DNA of 64,000 bases, from NCBI GenBank assembly GCA_003240775.1, contig QFNI01000017.1:4903-68902 (forward strand), in the 5' to 3' direction. The position numbers and the translations under genes are program-made. The stretch is from Mesorhizobium amorphae (GTDB lineage: Bacteria > Pseudomonadota > Alphaproteobacteria > Rhizobiales > Rhizobiaceae). Shown here one piece after another: positions 8,279 through 16,029 of the stretch; positions within the stretch are counted from its first letter, which is position 1, and each line of letters opens with the position of its first letter. Below the pieces are notes generated by a model. That model was not told where the DNA came from, made no database searches, and saw nothing but the letters and a program-made list of their open reading frames with translations.

Positions 8279-9463
8279 ATGCAGAAAATGGGAACTCTTT
8301 CGCGCCGTGCCTTGCTCGGTGCCGCCGCCGTGCTCGGTCTGCTCGGCGGCCCGCTCGCAGCCCAGGCCGCCGACCCGATCGTGCTCGGCCTCGTCTCGCC
8401 GCTGTCCGAGCCCGGCGACGCGCGCTCGGGCGACGCCATCAAGAAGACCGCAGACCTGTGGGTGAAGCTCGCCAACGAGGCGGGCGGTGTGTCCGGCCGT
8501 CCGGTGGAGCTCGCGGTCTATGACGACCAGGGCAAGGTCGAGGTGGGCTCGTCCGCCATGGAGCGCGCCATCACCGAAGCCAACGCGTCCGCCATCCTGG
8601 GCATCTGGTCGTCGTCGGTGGCGCTCGCCCAGATGGAGGTCGCCAAGGGCTACAACGTGCCGCTGATGGCCTTCTATTCCTGGTCCGATGATATCACGGC
8701 CAAGAACTATCCCCAGGTCTTCCGCATTGGCCCCTACAACAGCCAGATCGCGGCCCAGATGGTGCCGTTTGTGAAGGCGCAGGGCTACAAGAAGGTCACC
8801 GTGCTGGCCGAAGACACTGCCTACGGGCTGGGCTTCGCCAAGGCCTTCGAGGAAGCCGTCAAGTCCGCGCCCGAGGTGGCCGTCGATGTCGTCCAGTTCC
8901 AGGCGCAGACGCAGGACCTGACCGCCGTCATGTCCAAGGTCGCGGCCTCCCAGCCCGATGCGGTGATCGTGCAGACCGTGTTCGCCGCCACCAACCTCGC
9001 CATCAAGCAGGGCCGCGAAGTGGGCCTCAAAGCCGATATCGTCGCCGGCTGGGACTGGCCGCTGCTGCCCGATTTCTGGCCGACCGTGGGCGAAGCGGGC
9101 GTGGGCGTGGTCTACCCCACCTTCTCCGACCCCTCGCTCAACGTGACGGAGACCGGCAAGCGCTTCGTGGAAGCCTACAAGGCGGCCTACGGCAACGAGC
9201 CCGCGATCTTCCAGTATTACCTCTGGGACAACTTCAACGCCGTGAAGGCGGCCATCGAGAAGAGCGGCTCGGCCGAGCCCGCGAAGCTCGTGGAGACCCT
9301 GCCCGACATCGCCTTCGAGGGCACGATCGGCCCCGTCTCCTTCCGCAACGAGGCGGGCACCGTGAACTTCCACCAGTGGGACAAGTTCGCGATGTTCTTC
9401 AAGCGCCTGAACAAGGTGGGCGACGGCGAGGCGCAGGCCGAGCTGGTGAGCGTCGCGAAGTAA
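8279..9463 (+). CDS. Liv-type ABC transporter substrate-binding protein
   Basis: 394 residues, a periplasmic Leu/Ile/Val-binding-type receptor (type I periplasmic fold). The N-terminus has an SRRALLG twin-arginine-like motif before a hydrophobic stretch ending PLAAQA, so export may use Tat or Sec. The mature part starts DPIVLGLVSPLSEPGDARSGDA, here cited only as the typical GLVSPLSEPG opening, and contains WSSSVALAQ and AEDTAYGLGFAKAF. The ATG at 8279 follows AGAGGG; ATG at 8288 is possible. First gene of an importer whose permease and ATPase genes follow in the order H-G-F-M; the ligand is probably the substrate of the enzymes just upstream. Confidence 0.92.
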   Translation: MQKMGTLSRRALLGAAAVLGLLGGPLAAQAADPIVLGLVSPLSEPGDARSGDAIKKTADLWVKLANEAGGVSGRPVELAVYDDQGKVEVGSSAMERAITEANASAILGIWSSSVALAQMEVAKGYNVPLMAFYSWSDDITAKNYPQVFRIGPYNSQIAAQMVPFVKAQGYKKVTVLAEDTAYGLGFAKAFEEAVKSAPEVAVDVVQFQAQTQDLTAVMSKVAASQPDAVIVQTVFAATNLAIKQGREVGLKADIVAGWDWPLLPDFWPTVGEAGVGVVYPTFSDPSLNVTETGKRFVEAYKAAYGNEPAIFQYYLWDNFNAVKAAIEKSGSAEPAKLVETLPDIAFEGTIGPVSFRNEAGTVNFHQWDKFAMFFKRLNKVGDGEAQAELVSVAK

Positions 9464-9524
9464 CACCGGACGCCTGGGCAGCCGTTCCGCCTCTGGAACG
9501 GCTGCCGGGCCGGAGGCGCACCCC

Positions 9525-10412
9525 ATGACCCAGCTTTTCGTGCAATCGCTGCTGCTCGGGCTTCTGCAAGGCGGGCTCTACGCGCTGCTCGCCATCGGGC
9601 TGTCGCTGGTGTTCGGCATTCTGCGCGTGGTCAACTTCGCCCATGGCGAATTCGCCATGCTCGGCTCTTTCGCAGCCGTGTTCGCTGTCACGCTGCTCGG
9701 CCTGCCGGTCTGGGTGGGGCTGGTCGCGGCCGCCGCAGCGGGCGGGGCGGTGGCGCTCGCGACCAACTGGACGGTGCTGCGACCCATCTACCTCTCGCGC
9801 ATGCGGCAGAAGGGCGAATACACGATCATCGCGACCTTCATGCTGAGCCAGTTCCTGATCGCTGCGGCGACCCTTCTCTTCGGCACCTCCTACCGCAAGC
9901 TGCCGGGCCTGTGGGACCAGAACCTCAACTTCTTCGACACGGTCTATCTGTCGGGCAACCGCCTGGTCGCCTTTGCCGCGGCCGTGATCCTGATCGGGCT
10001 TCTCTTCTTCGTGGTCTATCGCACCGATACGGGCCGCGCGTGGCGCGCGCTGACGCAGAACCCGCTTGGCGCTACCGTGGTCGGCATCGACGTCAACCGC
10101 TACGCCAACCTGGCCTTCCTCGTTTCGGGCGCCTTCGCAGGCATTGCGGCTGCCCTCCTCGCGCCCCTGATGTTCGTGTTTCCCGCTTCGGGCGTCATCG
10201 CGCTGGTGAAGGCCTTCATCGTGGTCATCATCGGCGGCATGGGCTCGATCGGCGGCACGCTGGCCGCAGGCCTCCTGCTTGGCGTGGTCGAGGTGATGGG
10301 CACCGTCTACATCGACACGGGCTACACCGACGCCTACGGCTTCGCGCTGATGATCGCCGTGCTCCTGCTGCGCCCGGCCGGCCTGTTCGGCAAGGGAGCG
10401 CGCGCGGTATGA
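9525..10412 (+). CDS. Liv-type ABC transporter permease (LivH family)
   Basis: 295 residues, hydrophobic throughout, with the typical LivH opening LLGLLQGGLYALLAIGLSL and the following FGILRVVNFAHGEFAMLG. It forms the inner-membrane channel with the LivM-type protein encoded at 11862. The conserved cytoplasmic loop GRAWRALTQNPLGATVVGID and the FIVVIIGGMGSIGGTLAAG segment are present. Its stop overlaps the next start by four bases (ATGA), as in a co-translated operon. Confidence 0.93.
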   Translation: MTQLFVQSLLLGLLQGGLYALLAIGLSLVFGILRVVNFAHGEFAMLGSFAAVFAVTLLGLPVWVGLVAAAAAGGAVALATNWTVLRPIYLSRMRQKGEYTIIATFMLSQFLIAAATLLFGTSYRKLPGLWDQNLNFFDTVYLSGNRLVAFAAAVILIGLLFFVVYRTDTGRAWRALTQNPLGATVVGIDVNRYANLAFLVSGAFAGIAAALLAPLMFVFPASGVIALVKAFIVVIIGGMGSIGGTLAAGLLLGVVEVMGTVYIDTGYTDAYGFALMIAVLLLRPAGLFGKGARAV

Positions 10413-11122
10413 GCGGAACCGTTCTCGAAGCCGCGGGCCTGCGAAAGGCGTTCGGCGGCAACCGCGTGGTGGACGGGGTGGATCTCCGCATCGCGCAGGG
10501 CGAACTCGTGGCCGTGGTCGGCCCCAACGGCGCGGGCAAGACCTCGCTTCTCAACCTCTTGTCGGGCCAGCTCAAGCCCAATGGCGGCACCATCCGCTTG
10601 AGTGGCGCGGACGTGACGCGGCTGAGCCCCCATGCGCCCGAGCGCCGCACGCTGTTCCGCTCCTTCCAGAATGGCGGCGCCTTCGGGAAGCTTTCGGCGC
10701 GCGAGAACGTGGCGCTCGCCGGCATGGTGCGCGGCGCGAGCCGTGGCGAAGCGGAGAAGGCGGCCGACGCGGCGCTCGAGCGGGTCGGCCTTTCGCCTGT
10801 GGCCGGCTGGCAGGCCGAGCATCTGTCGGGCGGCCAGCGCAAGCTGATCGATTTCGCCCGACTGCTTCTCGCAAGGCCGCGCGTGGCCCTGCTCGACGAG
10901 CCGACGGCCGGCGTCAACCCCGCCATCATGGAGGTGATGGCGGGCATCATCGCCCAGATGCGTGAGGATGGCGCGGGCTTCGCCGTGATCAGCCACGACC
11001 TGCCCTGGGTCTTCGGCCTTTGCCAGCGCGTGGTGGTGCTTGCCGCCGGCCGCGAGCTCGCCGCCGGCAGCCCCGACGAGATTTCCGCCAACCCGGCCGT
11101 GCGGGAGGCCTATCTGGCATGA
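10409..11122 (+). CDS. Liv-type ABC transporter ATPase (LivG family)
   Basis: 237 residues. Walker A GPNGAGKTS, signature LSGGQRKLIDFARLL and Walker B VALLDEPTAGVNP are intact, so it should be an active ATPase on the cytoplasmic face. The start ATG at 10409 lies in the overlap with the permease gene and the end overlaps the LivF-type gene. The signature LSGGQRK is typical of the LivG branch. Confidence 0.93.
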   Translation: MSGTVLEAAGLRKAFGGNRVVDGVDLRIAQGELVAVVGPNGAGKTSLLNLLSGQLKPNGGTIRLSGADVTRLSPHAPERRTLFRSFQNGGAFGKLSARENVALAGMVRGASRGEAEKAADAALERVGLSPVAGWQAEHLSGGQRKLIDFARLLLARPRVALLDEPTAGVNPAIMEVMAGIIAQMREDGAGFAVISHDLPWVFGLCQRVVVLAAGRELAAGSPDEISANPAVREAYLA

Positions 11123-11865
11123 GCGAGGCGATCGAGGTTTCCGGCCTGCGTGTGGCCTATGAAGCGGATGTCGAGATCCTGCGCGGCGTCTCGCTCGAAG
11201 CCGCCGCCAACACGATGACGGCCATCATCGGCCCGAACGGGGCGGGCAAGTCCACCTTTCTCAAGGGCATCGCGGGCGTGGCCCCCGTCACCGGCGGCAC
11301 GGTCCGCCTCGGCGGGCGCACGATCTCGGGCCTGTCCACCGCCGCTCTCGTGCGGGAGGGCGTTGCCTTCGTGCCGCAGGAGGCTTCCGTGTTCGGCCAG
11401 ATGACGGTCGCCGAGAACATCCGCATGGGCGGCTGGGCGCGGCGCGCCGAGAAGGCCTGGCTCGAGGAGCGCATCCGGGTCTGCGGCAGCCTTTTCGCCT
11501 CGATCCGCCCGCATCTCGAGCGGCGCGCGGGCGATCTTTCGGGCGGCCAGCAGAAGCTCGTCGAGATCGCGCGCGGCCTCGTGGCCGCGCCGCGCCTGCT
11601 GCTGCTCGACGAGCCGACCGCGGGCCTCAGCCCAGTGATGGTGCGCGAGGTCTATGGAGAACTCGCGCGACTGAAGGCCATGCGCTCCGTCACCGTGCTT
11701 CTCGTGGAGCAGAACGTGCGCGAAGCGCTGGGCGTGGCCGACCACGCCTATGTGCTCGCCATGGGCCGCAACGACACCGACGGCACCGCCGCAGACATCG
11801 CCGGCCGGCTCGACGGCATCGTGCGCAACTGGATGGCCCATCAGGGCTCGGGGATGGCCTCATGA
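11119..11865 (+). CDS. Liv-type ABC transporter ATPase (LivF family)
   Basis: 248 residues. Walker A GPNGAGKST, FVPQEASVFGQMTV Q-loop region, LSGGQQKLVEIARGL signature and Walker B LLLLDEPTAGLSP are all present. Second ATPase of the heterodimer. Start ATG at 11119 overlaps the LivG-type stop (ATGA) and the gene overlaps the LivM-type gene by four bases. Confidence 0.93.
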   Translation: MSEAIEVSGLRVAYEADVEILRGVSLEAAANTMTAIIGPNGAGKSTFLKGIAGVAPVTGGTVRLGGRTISGLSTAALVREGVAFVPQEASVFGQMTVAENIRMGGWARRAEKAWLEERIRVCGSLFASIRPHLERRAGDLSGGQQKLVEIARGLVAAPRLLLLDEPTAGLSPVMVREVYGELARLKAMRSVTVLLVEQNVREALGVADHAYVLAMGRNDTDGTAADIAGRLDGIVRNWMAHQGSGMAS

Positions 11866-12815
11866 GCACGAGACCGGTTCACCACGCGGTTCCCGCCTTC
11901 TTTGCGGTGGCGGGCGTGGCGCTAGCCTTTGCCGGGCTTCGGCCCGTCATGGCCGACCTCTTCATCCTGTCGGTCTACTATCTGCTTCTCGCGGGCTCGT
12001 GGAATCTGCTCGCGGGCTTCGCCGGCCAATACTCGTTCGCCCATGTCGGCCTGGCGACGCTGGGCGCTTATGGGACGGCTGCGCTGATCCACGGCGCGGG
12101 CCTGCCGGGCTGGGCGGGCTTCCTGCTCATGCCGCCCCTCGTTGCGCTCGCCGGCCTCGGGCTCGGCCTGATCGCCATGCGCGTGCGCGGCGTGCAGCTG
12201 CCGCTCATCACGTTTGCCTTTGCGGGCGCCTTCGCCGTGTTCCTGGCGGCGGCATCCGACCTCACCGGCGGCTCCATGGGCATGCAGATCCCCAAGCTCG
12301 TCGCGGGCTTCGACCGCTCGCCCTACCTCATCCTCGGCGGCCTTTTGGTTGCGCTCTTCTTCGTGGTGCAGAACCTCGTGGTCGACGGCCGCCTGGGCTT
12401 CTTCATGCAGGCCGTGCGCGACAACGAGGACGTGGCGCACGGCATGGGCGTGGGCATCCTCGGCGTGAAGCTCTGGGCCTTCGCGCTCACGGCCGCGCTC
12501 GCCGGTCTCGCGGGCGCCTTCTACGCGAACTATGTCGGCGTCCTCGCCCCCACCATGCTGTCCATGGGCGAAATGGGCTTCGTAGTCGCCATGGCCGTGA
12601 TCGGCGGGCTGGGCCACCGCTACGGCGCGCTCGTGGGCGTGGCGCTGATCCGCACCATCGAATACACGGTGCGCGGCTTCGGCGCGGAATACACGCTCGT
12701 CATCATCACCGGCCTGGCGCTGCTGGTGGTGCTCTTCTTCCGCGAAGGCATCTTGAGCGTCGTTTCGCAGATGCTCCCGACCTCGCAGAAACGGACAGCG
12801 CGCTGGCAGCGATGA
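11862..12815 (+). CDS. Liv-type ABC transporter permease (LivM family)
   Basis: 317 residues with multiple hydrophobic segments. The LivM hallmark YYLLLAGSWNLLAGFAGQYS is followed by FAHVGLATLGAYGTA, and the cytoplasmic loop FMQAVRDNEDVAHGMGVG is clear. Completes the importer begun at 8279. The gene order receptor-H-G-F-M differs from the G-F-H-M order of the two other Liv systems in this window. Last gene of the operon; it converges on lsrG. Confidence 0.92.
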   Translation: MSTRPVHHAVPAFFAVAGVALAFAGLRPVMADLFILSVYYLLLAGSWNLLAGFAGQYSFAHVGLATLGAYGTAALIHGAGLPGWAGFLLMPPLVALAGLGLGLIAMRVRGVQLPLITFAFAGAFAVFLAAASDLTGGSMGMQIPKLVAGFDRSPYLILGGLLVALFFVVQNLVVDGRLGFFMQAVRDNEDVAHGMGVGILGVKLWAFALTAALAGLAGAFYANYVGVLAPTMLSMGEMGFVVAMAVIGGLGHRYGALVGVALIRTIEYTVRGFGAEYTLVIITGLALLVVLFFREGILSVVSQMLPTSQKRTARWQR

Positions 12816-12934
12816 CGGACGAGCCTGCGAGCCCACACCGATCCTGAGCGTCGATCGCCTTCACCAGGCTCTCGCGATCTCCGCATCGGCCCGAAACCGT
12901 GGGGGGGATGCCTGCACCTTTTGTTCTGCGGTCT

Positions 12935-12952
12935 GGCTGACTTCCGTCAGCC
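12935..12952. other. perfect 7-bp hairpin between convergent livM and lsrG
   Basis: GGCTGAC-TTCC-GTCAGCC overlaps the lsrG stop codon (12947-12949). The stem is perfect but neither strand has a U-run after it, so it is at most a weak or Rho-assisted end point for one of the converging transcripts. Confidence 0.4.
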
Positions 12953-13249
12953 CAGGAAGTCAGCCATTTCCGCCTGAAAGAACTGCTTGGTGCGCGGGCC
13001 CGTCAAGATGGGATCGATGCGGCGCACGCATTCGCGGTAATGCTCGGTGTTGCGGTGTTCCTCGAGCGCTTCGGGCGAGGTGAAGACCTCGTAGATGAAG
13101 AACCTGCTCTCGTTTTCGGGGTCGCGCAGCACGTCGAAGCGCAAGTTGCCCGCTTCCTTGCGGGTGCCTTCGTAGTTGATGCGGAAGGCTTCGAGGAATT
13201 CGGCCTCATGGCCGGGCACGACGTTGATGTTGACGAGCTGAATGAGCAT
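12947..13249 (-). CDS. lsrG: LsrG: phospho-AI-2 isomerase (ABM-fold)
   Basis: 100 residues, the size of E. coli LsrG, an antibiotic-biosynthesis-monooxygenase-fold enzyme that isomerises phosphorylated DPD (P-DPD) to 3-hydroxy-2,4-pentanedione-5-phosphate. The match to the family is direct: VNINVVPGHEAEFLEAF at the start, then EAGNLRFDVLRDPENESRF and IYEVF, and LTGPRTKQFF near the end, mirroring the GNLRFDVLQDPEVNSRFYIYE block remembered from E. coli. AGGAG lies 5 bases before the ATG at 13249. It is the third gene of the lsrR-lsrK-lsrG operon, whereas in E. coli lsrG belongs to the transporter operon. Confidence 0.93.
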   Translation of the reverse strand: MLIQLVNINVVPGHEAEFLEAFRINYEGTRKEAGNLRFDVLRDPENESRFFIYEVFTSPEALEEHRNTEHYRECVRRIDPILTGPRTKQFFQAEMADFLG

Positions 13250-13284
13250 GAAATCTCCTGGGAAAATCGAGGGGAGGCCTGGGC

Positions 13285-14847
13285 TCAAAGGCCTGGGGCC
13301 TTCCACATGGGGGTGGTGATGCCCTGGTCCACGAGCCGGCGCTGCGCCGCATAGGCGGTGGCCCAGCGCTCGCCGGCCTCGTCGTAGAGAGCCTTGTTCG
13401 CGAGGTCGGGCGCAAATTCCCGGTCCCACTGCACCCAGCGGTCAGCAACCTCGTTCCAGCCGCTGAGGAGGCCCGCGCCGATGCCGGCCGCGGCCGCGCA
13501 TCCGAGCGCGGTCGCCTCCTTCACCACCGGCGTGACCACCGGCAGGCCGGTGGCATCGGCCAGGATCTGCGCCCAGTGAGCCGATTTCGATGCGCCGGCC
13601 GCGAACACGATCCGCTCGGGAACCGTGCCCGACAGGGCGAAGATGTTGCCGAGGTTGCGCGCGGCGACGATGGCTGCGTTCTCCTGCAGCGCGCGGAAGA
13701 TCGCAGCCTTGCCCGAGCGCTCGGGGTCGAGCGACAGGTTGAGCAGCGAGGGCGCCGCGTGATACCAGCGGCCGTAGCGCATGACGTCGGAGAAGACGGG
13801 GATGATGCCGTAGGCGCCGGGCGGCACGGATTTGGACTTCTCCTCGAGCAGCGCATAGGCGTCGCCCCCCTCGCCCGCCGTTCTAATCTCGTCCTGGCCG
13901 AAGCTGTCGCGGAACCAGCGCATCACGAGGCCGACGAAGAAGCTGATGGCTTCCGCCTGGTTGAGCCCCGTGACCACGTGCGGGTTGATGCGCAGGTTCA
14001 TCGAAGGGTCGGAAACCGCGGGCGGCACGTTCACGATCTGCTGCCAGAAGGTGCCGCCGAGCACGGCGCACTCGCCCGCGTTGACGACGCCGAGGCCCGC
14101 CGTGCCGATCTGGCAGTCGCCGCCGCCTGTCACGACCGGCGTGCCGGGAGCCAAGCCGGTCTCCTCGGCGGCCTTTGCCGAGACATGGCCGATCACCGTG
14201 CCGGGCTCGAAGCTTTGCGGGAAGATGCTGTCGGGCAGCCCCACCCGGCGCATGGCATCGGGCAGCCAGTCGCGGCCGCCGAGTCCGTAGAGCCCTGTTG
14301 TTCCGGCATTCGACGGATCGCTCGCGACGACGCCCGAGAGCCGCGCCAGCACCCAGTCCGACAGCATGCCGATGCGGGCCGTGCGCGCGAGGATTTCGGG
14401 CTGGTTCTCCTTGATCCAGAGAAGCCGGGGAAGCGCGCCGAGCGCGAAGGTCTGGCCGGTGCGCTTGTAGAGGTCCTCTTCCAGGTCGGGATGCATCCGC
14501 TTGAGGGCTGCGACCTCCCGGTTGGCGCGGCTGTCCACATTGGCGCAGGCCCAGATCTCCCGCCCCTCGTCGTCGAAGAGAACGAAGGCCTCACGCATGC
14601 TGGTGGCCGACACCGCGGCGATCGTGTCGGGCGCGACATCCGCCGCTTTCAGGGCCTGGCCGATGGCTCGGGACAGGAGCCGCCAGTTGTCCTCGACGCT
14701 GAAATCCATCGAGCCGGGAAAGCGCGGGTCTTCTTTGTGCCACCACTCGTGCTGGGCCGCGCCGAGCTGTCGACCTTCGCTGTCGAACACCACGGCCCGC
14801 CCGCTGCCCGTGCCGGCATCGATCGCCAGAAGGTGGGTCTTGGTCAC
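13285..14847 (-). CDS. lsrK: LsrK: autoinducer-2 kinase (FGGY family)
   Basis: 520 residues of the FGGY carbohydrate kinase family. It phosphorylates imported DPD (AI-2) in the cytoplasm, trapping it and producing the LsrR inducer. Features: LLAIDAGTGSGRAVVFD phosphate-binding start, AAVSATSMREAFVL, DPSNAGTTGLYGL, GGGDCQIGTAGLGVV, LGGTFWQQIVN, VKEATALGCAAAAG and the C-terminal TTPMWKAPGL. The last block matches the C-terminus of E. coli LsrK nearly residue for residue, which separates it from rhamnulo- or xylulokinases. The start is GTG 14847 in a GTGA overlap with the lsrR stop. Confidence 0.95.
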   Translation of the reverse strand: MTKTHLLAIDAGTGSGRAVVFDSEGRQLGAAQHEWWHKEDPRFPGSMDFSVEDNWRLLSRAIGQALKAADVAPDTIAAVSATSMREAFVLFDDEGREIWACANVDSRANREVAALKRMHPDLEEDLYKRTGQTFALGALPRLLWIKENQPEILARTARIGMLSDWVLARLSGVVASDPSNAGTTGLYGLGGRDWLPDAMRRVGLPDSIFPQSFEPGTVIGHVSAKAAEETGLAPGTPVVTGGGDCQIGTAGLGVVNAGECAVLGGTFWQQIVNVPPAVSDPSMNLRINPHVVTGLNQAEAISFFVGLVMRWFRDSFGQDEIRTAGEGGDAYALLEEKSKSVPPGAYGIIPVFSDVMRYGRWYHAAPSLLNLSLDPERSGKAAIFRALQENAAIVAARNLGNIFALSGTVPERIVFAAGASKSAHWAQILADATGLPVVTPVVKEATALGCAAAAGIGAGLLSGWNEVADRWVQWDREFAPDLANKALYDEAGERWATAYAAQRRLVDQGITTPMWKAPGL

Positions 14848-15797
14848 GGACGGTTCTCCTTTTCGTCGGCCTGCAGCAATCCTTCGGCCGTCGCCTCGTC
14901 CGTCACCAGGATGCCGACGAAGCCGCCGCGGAGCGCTGCGCGGATGGCGGGGATCTTGTTCTGACCGCCTGCGGCCGCGATCACCTTCTCGGCCCTGGAC
15001 AGGGCGGACAGCCTGACGCCGATCACCCGCTCGTGGAGGGGAAGGTCGAGCACCTTTCCTTCCCCATCGTAGAACTGGCAGAGGATGTCGCCGACCGCGC
15101 CCCGGCGGCGCAGCGGTTCCACCTCGTCGGGCGTGATGTAGCCCGCGCGCACGACCGTCGAGGAGGCCGAAAGCTCGCCGATGCCGACGAGCTGGAAGGT
15201 GGCGTTCAGGCCCATGTCGAGAAGGTTGGCGACCGCCGGTTCCCGCTGCAGGTTCGCGGCCACCGAAGGGTCGCGCACGGCAAGCGGTGCCGGCACGAAA
15301 TGGACGTTGCTGTTCCAGTTGGCCGAGCGCATCCCGTCCACATAGGTGCCGACCCCGCCCGTCAGGCTGACGAGCCCGATGTTGCGCTCGTTGGCGAGAT
15401 GGCCCAGGCGGCGGATCGTGTGGCTGACGGTTGCGCCCCAGCCTACGGCGAGCAGGTCGTTGGGCTTGAGCCTCTGCATGAGGAACTGCGCGGCAGCCTG
15501 GCCCAGGCGGTCGGACGGCTCTTCCCGCCCGAGCGAAGGCACCACGAAGGCTTCCAGGAGGCCGAAGCGCTCGCGCACCTGCCGTTCGAGCGCCAGGCAC
15601 CCCCCGTAGCGCGAGTTGATCCGCACCTGGATGATGCCGGCGCGCCGCCCGCTTTCCAGGAGGCGCGAGACCTTGATGCGCGGCATGCCGAGCTTGTCGC
15701 CGATCTCGCTCTGGGTCAGCCCGTCGCTGTAATAGTACCAGGCGATGCGCGCGAGCGTTTCCTCGTCCGCGTCGGCTGTTTCCTCGACACCTGTCAT
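14844..15797 (-). CDS. lsrR: LsrR: SorC/DeoR-type repressor of the lsr locus
   Basis: 317 residues, the same length as E. coli LsrR. An N-terminal HTH (IAWYYYSDGLTQSEIGDKLG, then MPRIKVSRLLESGR, about residues 18-50) is followed by a sugar-phosphate-binding domain with AVGWGATVSHTIRRL and SLTGGVGTYVDGM. In characterised systems LsrR represses both divergent lsr promoters until it binds phospho-AI-2 made by LsrK. The ATG at 15797 has GGAGG 5 bases upstream. It is divergent from lsrA, with a comparatively A/T-rich 232-base control region between them. Confidence 0.93.
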   Translation of the reverse strand: MTGVEETADADEETLARIAWYYYSDGLTQSEIGDKLGMPRIKVSRLLESGRRAGIIQVRINSRYGGCLALERQVRERFGLLEAFVVPSLGREEPSDRLGQAAAQFLMQRLKPNDLLAVGWGATVSHTIRRLGHLANERNIGLVSLTGGVGTYVDGMRSANWNSNVHFVPAPLAVRDPSVAANLQREPAVANLLDMGLNATFQLVGIGELSASSTVVRAGYITPDEVEPLRRRGAVGDILCQFYDGEGKVLDLPLHERVIGVRLSALSRAEKVIAAAGGQNKIPAIRAALRGGFVGILVTDEATAEGLLQADEKENRP

Positions 15798-15818
15798 CCC
15801 ACCCTCCAGCGATCAGAT

Positions 15819-15847
15819 GTCTATGTTTATATCATGTGCTCTGTCAA
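15819..15847 (-). promoter_or_regulatory. candidate lsrR promoter
   Basis: Minus-strand TTGACA (15847-15842) is followed after 17 bases by ATAGAC (15824-15819), a poor -10 with the A/T-rich TATAAACATAG stretch around it. The -35 match is perfect and the local composition is A/T-rich against a very G/C-rich background. The -10 assignment is uncertain by a base or two. Confidence 0.45.
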
Positions 15848-15963
15848 CGGAGTGCGAGGGTGACCACACCCCTTACTCAGCATGCTGTCGCTCTCACAAC
15901 GGCTTTAACGCAATCTGGGGCGCGTCCCCCAAAGGCTGGGAGCACCTGATATATCTTGTTCGA

Positions 15964-15992
15964 TTGATCATCTATTGACACATTTGATCATC
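15964..15992. promoter_or_regulatory. candidate LsrR operator / lsrA promoter: tandem TTGATCATC repeats
   Basis: The 9-mer TTGATCATC occurs at 15964-15972 and again at 15984-15992, 20 bases (about two helical turns) apart; each contains the TGATCA palindrome. A perfect TTGACA hexamer (15975-15980) lies between them, as expected if a repressor covers the lsrACDB promoter. The site is 38-66 bases upstream of the lsrA start. A TGATCA-like element is inferred to be the LsrR target from position only. Confidence 0.5.
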
Positions 15993-16029
15993 CGTGGTGA
16001 GTTCTCCGCCGAACAGCGATGGGTGGAGC

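Noticed and set aside
8279..12815. True leucine/isoleucine/valine transporter
   Set aside because: The family name covers receptors for amides, urea, aromatics and others; operon context with peptidase and dehydrogenases argues for a special substrate, so no liv gene symbols were given.
12935..12952. Hairpin as a textbook terminator for lsrG or livM
   Set aside because: No U-run follows the stem on either strand; kept only as a low-confidence hairpin.
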